Of a stretch of DNA of 64,000 bases, positions 57,222 through 64,000 are shown piece by piece; the first letter of the stretch is position 1; each line of letters opens with the position of its first letter. This DNA comes from Paenibacillus sinopodophylli (GTDB lineage Bacteria > Bacillota > Bacilli > Paenibacillales > Paenibacillaceae). The stretch is from NCBI RefSeq assembly GCF_005930355.1, contig NZ_VDBO01000003.1, positions 1-64,000 on the forward strand, given 5' to 3'. The notes beneath the pieces were generated by a model. That model did not search any database. It was not told the DNA's origin and saw only the letters and a list, made by a program, of their open reading frames with translations. The position numbers and the translations under genes were made by a program.

Positions 57222-58385
57222 TTACCCTTCAATCTCATAAAACTTTTTGTTAATGATTCCGTCTAGATCAGCATTCTTCAAAACGTGTTTAACTTTGCTC
57301 GCAGTCATTCCATCTCCATATAAGGACAAGGACTCTTCAACATGTGATTTTATAAACACCGGATCAAGCGCTTCGGATATAGACTTCATAATCTCTTCAC
57401 TTTGTTCTGAGGTTTCAATTATGGTTGATCCCTTCAGTCTACCCTTCTGCCTGTTCCCAATATCGATTGTCGGCTTTTTAAACATAGGAACCTCAATTAT
57501 GCCGCTAGAAGAGTTCCCAATTACAACATCAACATATTGCAAGGCACTCAAATACCTGAGCTTTCCAAGCGACTGAAAACTTACGGTACGCCCAGGGTTT
57601 TTATGCGTGTAATCATCTATCATATGGCCAATGATTCTACCATTTGTGTCCGCATTCGGTTTAGTGAAAATGATATTGGCATGTTTAAAATGATCTAAAG
57701 CCGCTAACAAGGCTGTAGTCAACTCCTCAGAGCTCGCCTGCTTGAGCGTAAGAGGATGATAGGTTACTAAAAAGTTTACGGCTCCCAATTTAAAATCAAT
57801 TGAAGCTTCAAATTCTTCTCTGGATAGCAAATTTAATTGCCGAATATTATCCAGCCCTATAGCGCCCACGTTAAATACGCGGTCTGGTTGCTCGCCTAGT
57901 TGAATGACCCTATTGCGATACTTTTCTGTTGAAACAAAGTGCAGATGCGACATTTTGGTAATTGCGTGTCTAATGGCTTCATCCACAACCCCCTCCGTGC
58001 TTTCTCCTCCATGAAGATGAGCAATAGGGATATTCGCTATCATTGCGGCTTGTGCAGCCACCATTGTTTCAAAGCGGTCACCAAGCAACACAACGATATC
58101 AGGATTCAAACGGTGGAATACGTCAGCAAAACCAATCAGACCCAAGCCCATTGACTTGGTAACCCCGACACGCGTATCGCTAGACAGTAACATCTCGACC
58201 TTTTCATCGATATAAAAGCCGTCGTCCAATATCTCCTTGTAGGTGTTGCCGAACTCAGGAGCTAGATGCATGCCTGTTACGGCTAGCTGCAGCTTCAGCT
58301 CCGGATCTGCCTGTATCTCTTTCAATAGGGGATAAAATAAGCCGTACTCAGCGCGAGATCCTGTAACCACGCATATTTTCCTCAC
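57222..58385 (-). CDS. neuC: Hydrolysing UDP/GDP-sugar 2-epimerase
   Basis: Removes the nucleotide and inverts C2 of an N-acetylated sugar nucleotide. The 387-aa protein has the NeuC/WecB fold: VTGSRAEYGLFYPLLKEI, GMHLAPEFGNTY, LGDRFETMVAAQAA, HLHGGESTEGVVDE and GNSSSGIIE. In this setting LegG is the likely role. The hydrolysing epimerase argues for a sialate/legionaminate pathway and against pseudaminate, which uses PseG. GTG start with GAGGGAG eight bases upstream, 13 bases after legC. Confidence 0.93.
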   Translation of the reverse strand: MRKICVVTGSRAEYGLFYPLLKEIQADPELKLQLAVTGMHLAPEFGNTYKEILDDGFYIDEKVEMLLSSDTRVGVTKSMGLGLIGFADVFHRLNPDIVVLLGDRFETMVAAQAAMIANIPIAHLHGGESTEGVVDEAIRHAITKMSHLHFVSTEKYRNRVIQLGEQPDRVFNVGAIGLDNIRQLNLLSREEFEASIDFKLGAVNFLVTYHPLTLKQASSEELTTALLAALDHFKHANIIFTKPNADTNGRIIGHMIDDYTHKNPGRTVSFQSLGKLRYLSALQYVDVVIGNSSSGIIEVPMFKKPTIDIGNRQKGRLKGSTIIETSEQSEEIMKSISEALDPVFIKSHVEESLSLYGDGMTASKVKHVLKNADLDGIINKKFYEIEG

Positions 58386-58398
58386 TTTGTTTTCTCCC

Positions 58399-59574
58399 TC
58401 ACTCCATTAATTTCACACCGCTTGGAATATTAATGACTCGCATTTCCAAGTCTTCAGTAACACTCAAATCCATCCGGGGGCAATTCTGATACATGTGCAA
58501 ACGATGCATGGGGGTCCATATTGGCCGAGTCATCATGCCAGCTTCGTTCGTGGCATCTAGAATTTGGTTTCTTAAATGCTCATCAGACTGATCGAGTACA
58601 ATAGCGTTAAGCCAGTAATTACTCGAAACATGATTCTGTTCTTCGAACCACTGAACGCCATCTACTTCCAGCCACGATTCTTTATACCGCTGTGCAAGTT
58701 TCCTTTTTCTTGCTAAAAAATCCGGCAGCTGTTCCAATTGTGCACAGCCTAATGCAGCATTCAAATTAGGCATCCGCATATTAAAAGCTGTCTCGTCGTG
58801 CTGAAAGGCCCAACGATGCGGAATTTTGGCAGTTGTCGTCAGATGCTTTACTCTTTTGGCTATCTCTTCATCCGCTGTGAGAACAGCACCGCCGCCACCC
58901 GTTGTAATAATTTTATTGCCATTGAAGCTTAACGCCGCCAATTTGCCATAGGTTCCTGTATGGCGGCCTTTATAGTAGGAGCCAAGTGATTCTGCCGCGT
59001 CTTCGACCATTACCAGCCGATACCTTTCACATACCTCTACTAGCGCATCTAATTCAACCGGGTGTCCAAACGTATGCATGGGAACCACAACAGAGATTCT
59101 ACGCCCTGTTTGCCGGTTATAAGCAAATCCATCCGGTTTAATGTGTACAATCTCTTGCAAATACTGGTCCAATTTAACTGGATCTACACCCATCGTTTCA
59201 TTTGCTACGTCAATGAGATGAGGAACAGCACTGCAATAGGAGACTGCATTTGCGGTTGCAACAAAGGTTAAGGATGGAATAAGCACCTCATCATTAGCCT
59301 GAACACCTGCCAGCAGCAAGCTGATATGCAGAGCCGAGGTACCATTCATGACAGCAATAGCATAAGGTGAGCCTGTATATTCTGCGAGATCACGCTCGAA
59401 TTGGTCAACGTATTGTCCTACGGAGGATACCCATCCTGTATCTAGACATGCCTTTACATACTCCCATTCACTTCCCTGGAATGTCGGCTCATGCAGCGCC
59501 GTGAAGTTTTTGGGATTAGAAAGTACTTGCTGAATAGTCTCCAGTATTACCGTTGGTAAATGTTCTTTACTCAT
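58399..59574 (-). CDS. legC: LegC-family PLP sugar aminotransferase
   Basis: Adds the 4-amino group to a 4-keto-6-deoxy sugar nucleotide. The 391-aa DegT/DnrJ/EryC1/StrS-type protein shows TGWVSSVGQYVDQFERDLAEYTG, MNGTSALHISLLLAGV, VVPMHTFGHPVELD, VEDAAESLGS and the PLP lysine in NGNKIITTGGGG, as in LegC enzymes. I set the start at 59574 (AGGAGG seven bases upstream); the frame extends 32 codons further and would overlap legB. Between legB and neuC homologues, matching the pathway order. Confidence 0.93.
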   Translation of the reverse strand: MSKEHLPTVILETIQQVLSNPKNFTALHEPTFQGSEWEYVKACLDTGWVSSVGQYVDQFERDLAEYTGSPYAIAVMNGTSALHISLLLAGVQANDEVLIPSLTFVATANAVSYCSAVPHLIDVANETMGVDPVKLDQYLQEIVHIKPDGFAYNRQTGRRISVVVPMHTFGHPVELDALVEVCERYRLVMVEDAAESLGSYYKGRHTGTYGKLAALSFNGNKIITTGGGGAVLTADEEIAKRVKHLTTTAKIPHRWAFQHDETAFNMRMPNLNAALGCAQLEQLPDFLARKRKLAQRYKESWLEVDGVQWFEEQNHVSSNYWLNAIVLDQSDEHLRNQILDATNEAGMMTRPIWTPMHRLHMYQNCPRMDLSVTEDLEMRVINIPSGVKLME

Positions 59575-59596
59575 TGCAAGGCCTCCTAAGTTGTAT

Positions 59597-60604
59597 CTAT
59601 ATATTATATTGATCGGCCTTGTATTTCGACAAATTGTTCTGATTCGTAAACCATTGTACCGTTTGTTCAATTCCTTGCCTAAAGCCTTGAAGCCCTCCGA
59701 ATTCAGGCGTCCAACCTAGAAGCCGTTCAGCCTTCGAATTGTCAGCCCATAACCGTTCTACTTCACTTTTCTCAGGCCTAAATCGAGCTTCGTCACTTAC
59801 AATCTCAATATTCTTATCCATGACCTCGCTGATGAGTTTAGCCGTATCGCCGATGGAAATTTCATAATTGCTGCCGATATTAATTTCCTCGCCGATACCG
59901 TTATTAGACTCTAGCATCGCAATAAAGCCATTAACCGTGTCCTGAACATAATTGAAATCCCTAGTGGGATGAATGGTTCCGAGTTTAATTTGTTTATAGC
60001 CCGATGCAATCTGAGTAATGATAGTCGGAATAACGGCTCTCGCAGACTGGCGGGGCCCGTACGTATTAAATGGTCTTATAATGCCCACAGGTGTTTGAAA
60101 AGAGCGATAGAAAGATAAAGCTAGCTGATCTGCAGCAATCTTTGTTGCACTATATGGCGATTGTCCCTGCAGCGGGTGTTCCTCTGTAATCGGAACGAAT
60201 CTTGCCGTCCCATAAACCTCGCTTGTGGAAGTGTGAATGATTTTGGAAATATTTAATTCACGACCTGCCTGCAATACATTTAGAGTCCCCTTAATATTCG
60301 TATCGATATAGGTATCTGGAGAATGATAGGAATAGGGAATGGCAATAAGAGCCGCCAAATGCAGTACTGCGTCGCAGCCTTTCATCGCCTCCTTCACACC
60401 ATAAGGATCACGGATATCGCCTGCAAATACTTCGAATTTCCCGCGAACATCTTCTGCACACTGATCCAACCATCCCCAAGTATTAAATGAATTGTACATG
60501 GTGAAGGCACGAACCTCATACCCGCTGCGAATCAATGCTTCTGTCAAATGTGATCCAATAAAACCATCTGCCCCTGTTACCAAAACCTTACGATAGCTGC
60601 TCAT
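59597..60604 (-). CDS. legB: NAD-dependent sugar 4,6-dehydratase, LegB-like
   Basis: Short-chain dehydrogenase that makes a 4-keto-6-deoxy sugar nucleotide, the first dedicated step to legionaminate. The 335-aa protein has the NAD motif GADGFIGSHL, the catalytic Ser-x-Tyr/Lys unit (TSTSEVYG and YSATKIAAD) and RPFNTYGPRQ. AAGGAG lies six bases upstream of the ATG, and the gene overlaps the maf end by 17 bases. Confidence 0.93.
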   Translation of the reverse strand: MSSYRKVLVTGADGFIGSHLTEALIRSGYEVRAFTMYNSFNTWGWLDQCAEDVRGKFEVFAGDIRDPYGVKEAMKGCDAVLHLAALIAIPYSYHSPDTYIDTNIKGTLNVLQAGRELNISKIIHTSTSEVYGTARFVPITEEHPLQGQSPYSATKIAADQLALSFYRSFQTPVGIIRPFNTYGPRQSARAVIPTIITQIASGYKQIKLGTIHPTRDFNYVQDTVNGFIAMLESNNGIGEEINIGSNYEISIGDTAKLISEVMDKNIEIVSDEARFRPEKSEVERLWADNSKAERLLGWTPEFGGLQGFRQGIEQTVQWFTNQNNLSKYKADQYNI

Positions 60605-62882
60605 AATGTGCTCCTTCTCTTAAATTGATCAGCTCAATTGCGGCTTCCATTCTTTGCTTAGTCTCAATCACAATAGCCATTAGCTCCGCACTTCGGTCGA
60701 TCATCGTTTTTATAAGAGGCTCCATACTATTGCGATAAAAGATAACTTGATCCCGCAGCGTTGTAGCCGCATTCAACTTCGACAACTCACCTTCAAATTG
60801 CTTTAGTTCTCCTCTACACGCCCTCATGTACAACCCTTTAAATGGATTGCTGGTAGAAACGATTTCCCACTGCCTGTCTATTTCGGTAATCGTGGACAAA
60901 CATTTCTTTGCATTCGTTCTACTTAGCCCTGTAAGGAGCCCAATTTGGGTAACTATTTTTCTACATTGACTCTCGCATACCTTCAATTGCTCGGGTAATT
61001 GAGCGATACGTTCGTAAATTTCCGTGGTTTGCTTTTTACTATAGCTTTGTAGACCTATCAATTCTTTACTAAAGAAATTCTCTTGTATAACACTATTATC
61101 CAACCGCTGTAAAACTTCTTCCATAGGCTCCCAAATTGTGTGCCTGATTTTTGCACCTAAGTGTGTCGTATTAACAAACCGGATGCCAGCGTATTGCGAT
61201 AGGAGATCCTCTAAATCGTACAGCATGGCTTTCATTCCGTTACTCGTCCGATTCATGGCTCCTTGTACATTTTCTACTGTAAATGTGGCTTCCTTAATTC
61301 TCGTTTCATTTTGTTCTTCAGATAAATGCTTTGCACCACTGGCATATACTTGCGTACCTGAATACGATAAATCCTGCCCTGCAAATACAATTTCCTTACA
61401 GCCCATATAAATAGCCGCTTGAACGGCAGTCCCTGTCACGGAATGTGTCGTTTTGAATACCACGCTTTCCGCTCCGCGATTGCCCATAAAATGCTCAATT
61501 GTCGAATCACTCTTAAGATGCACATGAAGCAAACCGCCCTCTCTATGTTCGATGATTCGATAATCAATCATCGCTGCAAACAACAGCGGAATATGATTGA
61601 CGTCAAGAGGCTCGAAAGCTTTATAATTCCCCTCAGACCCATCTATCGAAACAATTAAATGCGGTTCTATTCCATGATGAAGCAAGGCTTGGATCGCTGT
61701 ACCTGCAGCAATAATGAAAGCATGCTCCTTCATTTTTCGCAAGTATTCCATATCTACTTCCAGAGACGGACCTGCTCCAACGATAACAGCAGTCACTCCA
61801 TCCAGCTTATTCGCAAGCTCTGCAATGGACGGAGTAGTAAGAAGTGATTTTACATTATACATGCTATTTCTAGTCCATTCGAGTCCAAATCTTTTGAAAT
61901 TATAAATACCATTATTATGGTCCATAATCGCCTTTTCCGCATAACTGTAAATCACTTTAAGCTCTTCAGCTTTGATCTTACGATATACGAGAAGCACAAC
62001 AATGTTAGGTCTTTCACTGCTGAATTGGTTAAAGCTTTTCAGCATATCATCCACAGCATCTTTCGAAGTACCAACAGCAAATCCGATTATATTCAAGCTC
62101 TCAAAGAGGCTATTTATGTCTATTACGCTCATTGCTGCGAGCAGCACCTGTACGTCTGGCTCATAAAGAAATAGACTGTGCTCGGAGTAGACTTGTGCAT
62201 ACTCTTTAGCATGATATCCATAACCGAAACCGTACATCAGCACCTTTGACTTCACTCGCGCGGTACTCGCCATTTTACTTATCCAGGTTTTTGCCTCGTT
62301 CACCGGATTAAACTGACTGTATACCTGCATTGGCTTGCCATTAGTTGCGGATATGCTCAGTGTAGGCATTCCATTTCTAGCGTATGCAATATGGTAATGA
62401 CGATGATCAATCAACTGTATATGAAGCTGCGAATATACCTTGGGGTAGCTGCTCTTTAGATATTGCATATTGGCAGCAAAACGTTGTTCCCGCTTACTCT
62501 TTACATCTCCAAACTCAGCAGCAAGCTGCTTAAATGTGGGTATTAATTCAAATCGTATACATTCACTGGCACCTATGTAATCATCTTGGTCCATGCTTAG
62601 GTTCATTGCTCCAAAATTAGCCTTAATGCTTGCAAGAGCACGAACAATGGAATCATGCATAGGATGGTAGCTTGCTTCTTCATCCAGATCTACGTGAATA
62701 TCATTCAGTGTTTTATAGAGATCATCCATTCCCTCGACCATGTCGCCAAACTGTCGCCACGATTGCTCCGTCATAGGGGCATGAAGCAGGTCCTCAACTA
62801 CCAAGCAAGCCTCAATAAGTTTAGGTAAAAAAAGTCTAATATCCTCTATCATTTCGTCTATCGGATATGGAGTGTTAGTCAT
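60588..62882 (-). CDS. Maf/DUF115 flagellin glycosyltransferase
   Basis: Motility-associated factor, likely to transfer the legionaminate made by the genes downstream to flagellin Ser/Thr. The 764-aa protein has an N-terminal helical region (1-150), a DUF115 core with AVIVGAGPSLEVDMEYLRKMK (about 365-390), IIAAGTAIQALLHHGI and SIDGSEGNY, a SVTGTAVQAAIYMGCKEIVFAGQDLSY segment (about 490-520), and a helical C terminus. No signal peptide or TM. AGGAGG is eight bases before the ATG. It heads the maf-legB-legC-neuC-neuB unit behind a sigma-D-like box. Confidence 0.9.
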   Translation of the reverse strand: MTNTPYPIDEMIEDIRLFLPKLIEACLVVEDLLHAPMTEQSWRQFGDMVEGMDDLYKTLNDIHVDLDEEASYHPMHDSIVRALASIKANFGAMNLSMDQDDYIGASECIRFELIPTFKQLAAEFGDVKSKREQRFAANMQYLKSSYPKVYSQLHIQLIDHRHYHIAYARNGMPTLSISATNGKPMQVYSQFNPVNEAKTWISKMASTARVKSKVLMYGFGYGYHAKEYAQVYSEHSLFLYEPDVQVLLAAMSVIDINSLFESLNIIGFAVGTSKDAVDDMLKSFNQFSSERPNIVVLLVYRKIKAEELKVIYSYAEKAIMDHNNGIYNFKRFGLEWTRNSMYNVKSLLTTPSIAELANKLDGVTAVIVGAGPSLEVDMEYLRKMKEHAFIIAAGTAIQALLHHGIEPHLIVSIDGSEGNYKAFEPLDVNHIPLLFAAMIDYRIIEHREGGLLHVHLKSDSTIEHFMGNRGAESVVFKTTHSVTGTAVQAAIYMGCKEIVFAGQDLSYSGTQVYASGAKHLSEEQNETRIKEATFTVENVQGAMNRTSNGMKAMLYDLEDLLSQYAGIRFVNTTHLGAKIRHTIWEPMEEVLQRLDNSVIQENFFSKELIGLQSYSKKQTTEIYERIAQLPEQLKVCESQCRKIVTQIGLLTGLSRTNAKKCLSTITEIDRQWEIVSTSNPFKGLYMRACRGELKQFEGELSKLNAATTLRDQVIFYRNSMEPLIKTMIDRSAELMAIVIETKQRMEAAIELINLREGAHYEQLS

Positions 62883-62913
62883 CCGGCGAGCCTCCTGTCA
62901 TTCTACCCTATAT

Positions 62914-62921
62914 ATATCGGT
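62914..62921 (-). promoter_or_regulatory. Sigma-D-like -10 box before maf
   Basis: ACCGATAT, followed by ATATAGGG, 31 bases before the ATG at 62882. It repeats the box and spacing seen before ptmE. No convincing TAAA -35 is visible. Confidence 0.5.
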
Positions 62922-62942
62922 TTGGTAGAAAGATATAATAAT

Positions 62943-62975
62943 AAAAACCGTCAGGAAATAATATCCCTAACGGCT
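62943..62975 (-). terminator. Rho-independent terminator between the two maf genes
   Basis: Minus strand CCGTTAGGGA (62964-62973) pairs with TTCCTGACGG (62948-62957) with two wobble pairs, followed by TTTTTATT. Confidence 0.75.
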
Positions 62976-62985
62976 CCATAAAGCT

Positions 62986-64000
62986 TTACTTGTATACTTG
63001 CTGACTGCTATTTATACTCTCTTCTACCCTGCGTTTAGCCTCTTTCACAACTTCAAACAACTGTGGAGAGTAACTAATTAGTTTTTGAATTAGCGGCTGC
63101 ATAATCTCTTGAATCAGCTTCGATTTTATAACCACATTTTGTTCAGTCGCCAACTCTGGCAGGTCACGCTCGAATCGGTTCAAATCATTTTTGAATATCA
63201 TAAAATAGAAAGCCTTAAATGGGCTGCTGTGAATAATTGCTTTCCATTCCGTATCAATTAAGTTAAACATCTCATAGCATTTCTTCTGGTTTGTCCTGCT
63301 TAGCCCGGATAGCTTCCCTATTGTATCATCAATACGTTTTAAACGTTTCTCATTCAGTAGCATTTCATTTGGCAGCTGTGCAATATGTGTACGTATTTTA
63401 TTTACACGATTTTCTTCATAGCCCGTCGCCTGTTGCAGCTCTTTAATGAAAATCGTATCCTCAAGACTCTTTCCTTGAAGTCGTAACAGAACTTCCTCCA
63501 TCGTGTTCCATTCTGTATGCTTGATCTTAGCGCCCATTTGGGTAGTATTAATAAAACGAGCATCTGAAGCAAACTTCAAAGTCATGTTTTCAATATCCAA
63601 TAAGGTTAAACTCATGGCATGACTGGTTTGATTCTGCGTTCCTTGCACATTCTCTACGGTTACACCCATAGCTTTAATCGCGTTAATGACTATTTCATTT
63701 CTCTGCTTCGACATATGCCTAGCACCCGGAGAATAGGTATTTTCATTCGGATAAGATAAGTCCTGACCTGTGAATACTATTTCATTACAGCCCAAATATA
63801 CGGCTGCTTGTATGGCTGTCCCAGTCACTGAATGGTTCGAATTAAAAATAGGATCTGGTTCTTTTAGTCCCATGAAATGTATCGTAGGCGAGTCATTGAT
63901 AAAATGAACATGGCACAGGTTTTCATTTTTTTCATCAAGAATACGATACTTGAGCATGGGTGTAAAAAGTAATGGAATATGCTGTATATCCAAACCCTTA
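62986..64000 (-). CDS. Second Maf/DUF115 glycosyltransferase, 5' part beyond the window
   Basis: C-terminal part (about 338 residues) of a paralogue of the Maf protein at 60588-62882. It aligns from the HIPLLF segment onward: SVTGTAIQAAVYLGCNEIVFTGQDLSY, VTVENVQGTQNQTSHAM, FINTTQMGAKIKHTEWNTMEEVL and the helical tail. The reading frame stays open to the window edge, and the N-terminal half with the GAGPS motif must lie beyond 64000, so the TTG inside the visible part is not the start. It ends at its own terminator (62943-62975). Confidence 0.88.
   Translation of the reverse strand, partial: KGLDIQHIPLLFTPMLKYRILDEKNENLCHVHFINDSPTIHFMGLKEPDPIFNSNHSVTGTAIQAAVYLGCNEIVFTGQDLSYPNENTYSPGARHMSKQRNEIVINAIKAMGVTVENVQGTQNQTSHAMSLTLLDIENMTLKFASDARFINTTQMGAKIKHTEWNTMEEVLLRLQGKSLEDTIFIKELQQATGYEENRVNKIRTHIAQLPNEMLLNEKRLKRIDDTIGKLSGLSRTNQKKCYEMFNLIDTEWKAIIHSSPFKAFYFMIFKNDLNRFERDLPELATEQNVVIKSKLIQEIMQPLIQKLISYSPQLFEVVKEAKRRVEESINSSQQVYK

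Overview
The window reads as the chromosome of a low-to-moderate GC, motile, Gram-positive Firmicute of the Paenibacillaceae, most likely Paenibacillus. This is an inference from gene content, not a database match. The supporting signs are strong AGGAGG ribosome binding sites, copper-amine-oxidase-like stalk domains in secreted proteins, a receiver-BTAD response regulator, an LPXTG surface protein, and the order hpf-secA-prfB ... ftsE-ftsX-ctpB-minJ ... uvrB-uvrA known from Bacillus. Most genes lie on the minus strand.

Layout. 1-430: 5' end of a 16S rRNA gene (minus) with three tandem promoters. 0.4-2.6 kb: a membrane PAS-PAS-GGDEF-EAL cyclic-di-GMP protein (plus). 2.8-10.8 kb: ligA, pcrA, pcrB and a double-length U32 (RlhA-like) gene, all minus. 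10.9-14.0 kb: two secreted stalk-domain proteins, one fused to an HtrA-like protease. 14.3-17.2 kb: a TIM-barrel sugar isomerase, a small membrane protein, and an unknown 339-aa protein. 17.2-22.2 kb: uvrB-uvrA behind a promoter with a LexA-like box. 22.4-31.0 kb: a receiver-BTAD regulator behind a sigma-D-type promoter, then a 2318-aa LPXTG protein with seven SdrD B-like repeats. 31.1-37.0 kb: MinJ-like, CtpB, M23 hydrolase, FtsX, FtsE. 37.2-38.7 kb: a VanW protein. 38.8-47.2 kb: the complete arginine operon argCJBDFGH. 47.4-49.0 kb: a tandem-repeat coiled-coil protein and a YitT transporter-like protein. 49.1-54.0 kb: prfB (with its programmed frameshift), secA, hpf and a cold-shock gene. 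54.2-64.0 kb: a nonulosonic (probably legionaminic) acid pathway with two Maf/DUF115 flagellin glycosyltransferases; the second runs off the window.

How the genes work together. The last 10 kb makes a CMP-activated nine-carbon sugar (LegB, LegC, NeuC/LegG, NeuB/LegI, PtmE/LegX, NeuA/LegF) that Maf proteins would put on flagellin; the LegH acetyltransferase is not in the window. ACCGATAT boxes 32-37 bases before two start codons in this cluster, and a full TAAA-N16-GCCGATAT before the receiver-BTAD gene, suggest control by the flagellar sigma factor. FtsEX, the M23 hydrolase, CtpB and the MinJ-like protein form a cell-wall and division block.

The least expected structure is a dispersed intergenic element of about 100 bases, present four times at three loci (2635-2732, 15708-15806, 15807-15909, 45883-45979). 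It has a conserved nested hairpin and a GC-richer tail, and matches no feature type I can name. I saw no tRNA, CRISPR array, insertion sequence or prophage.
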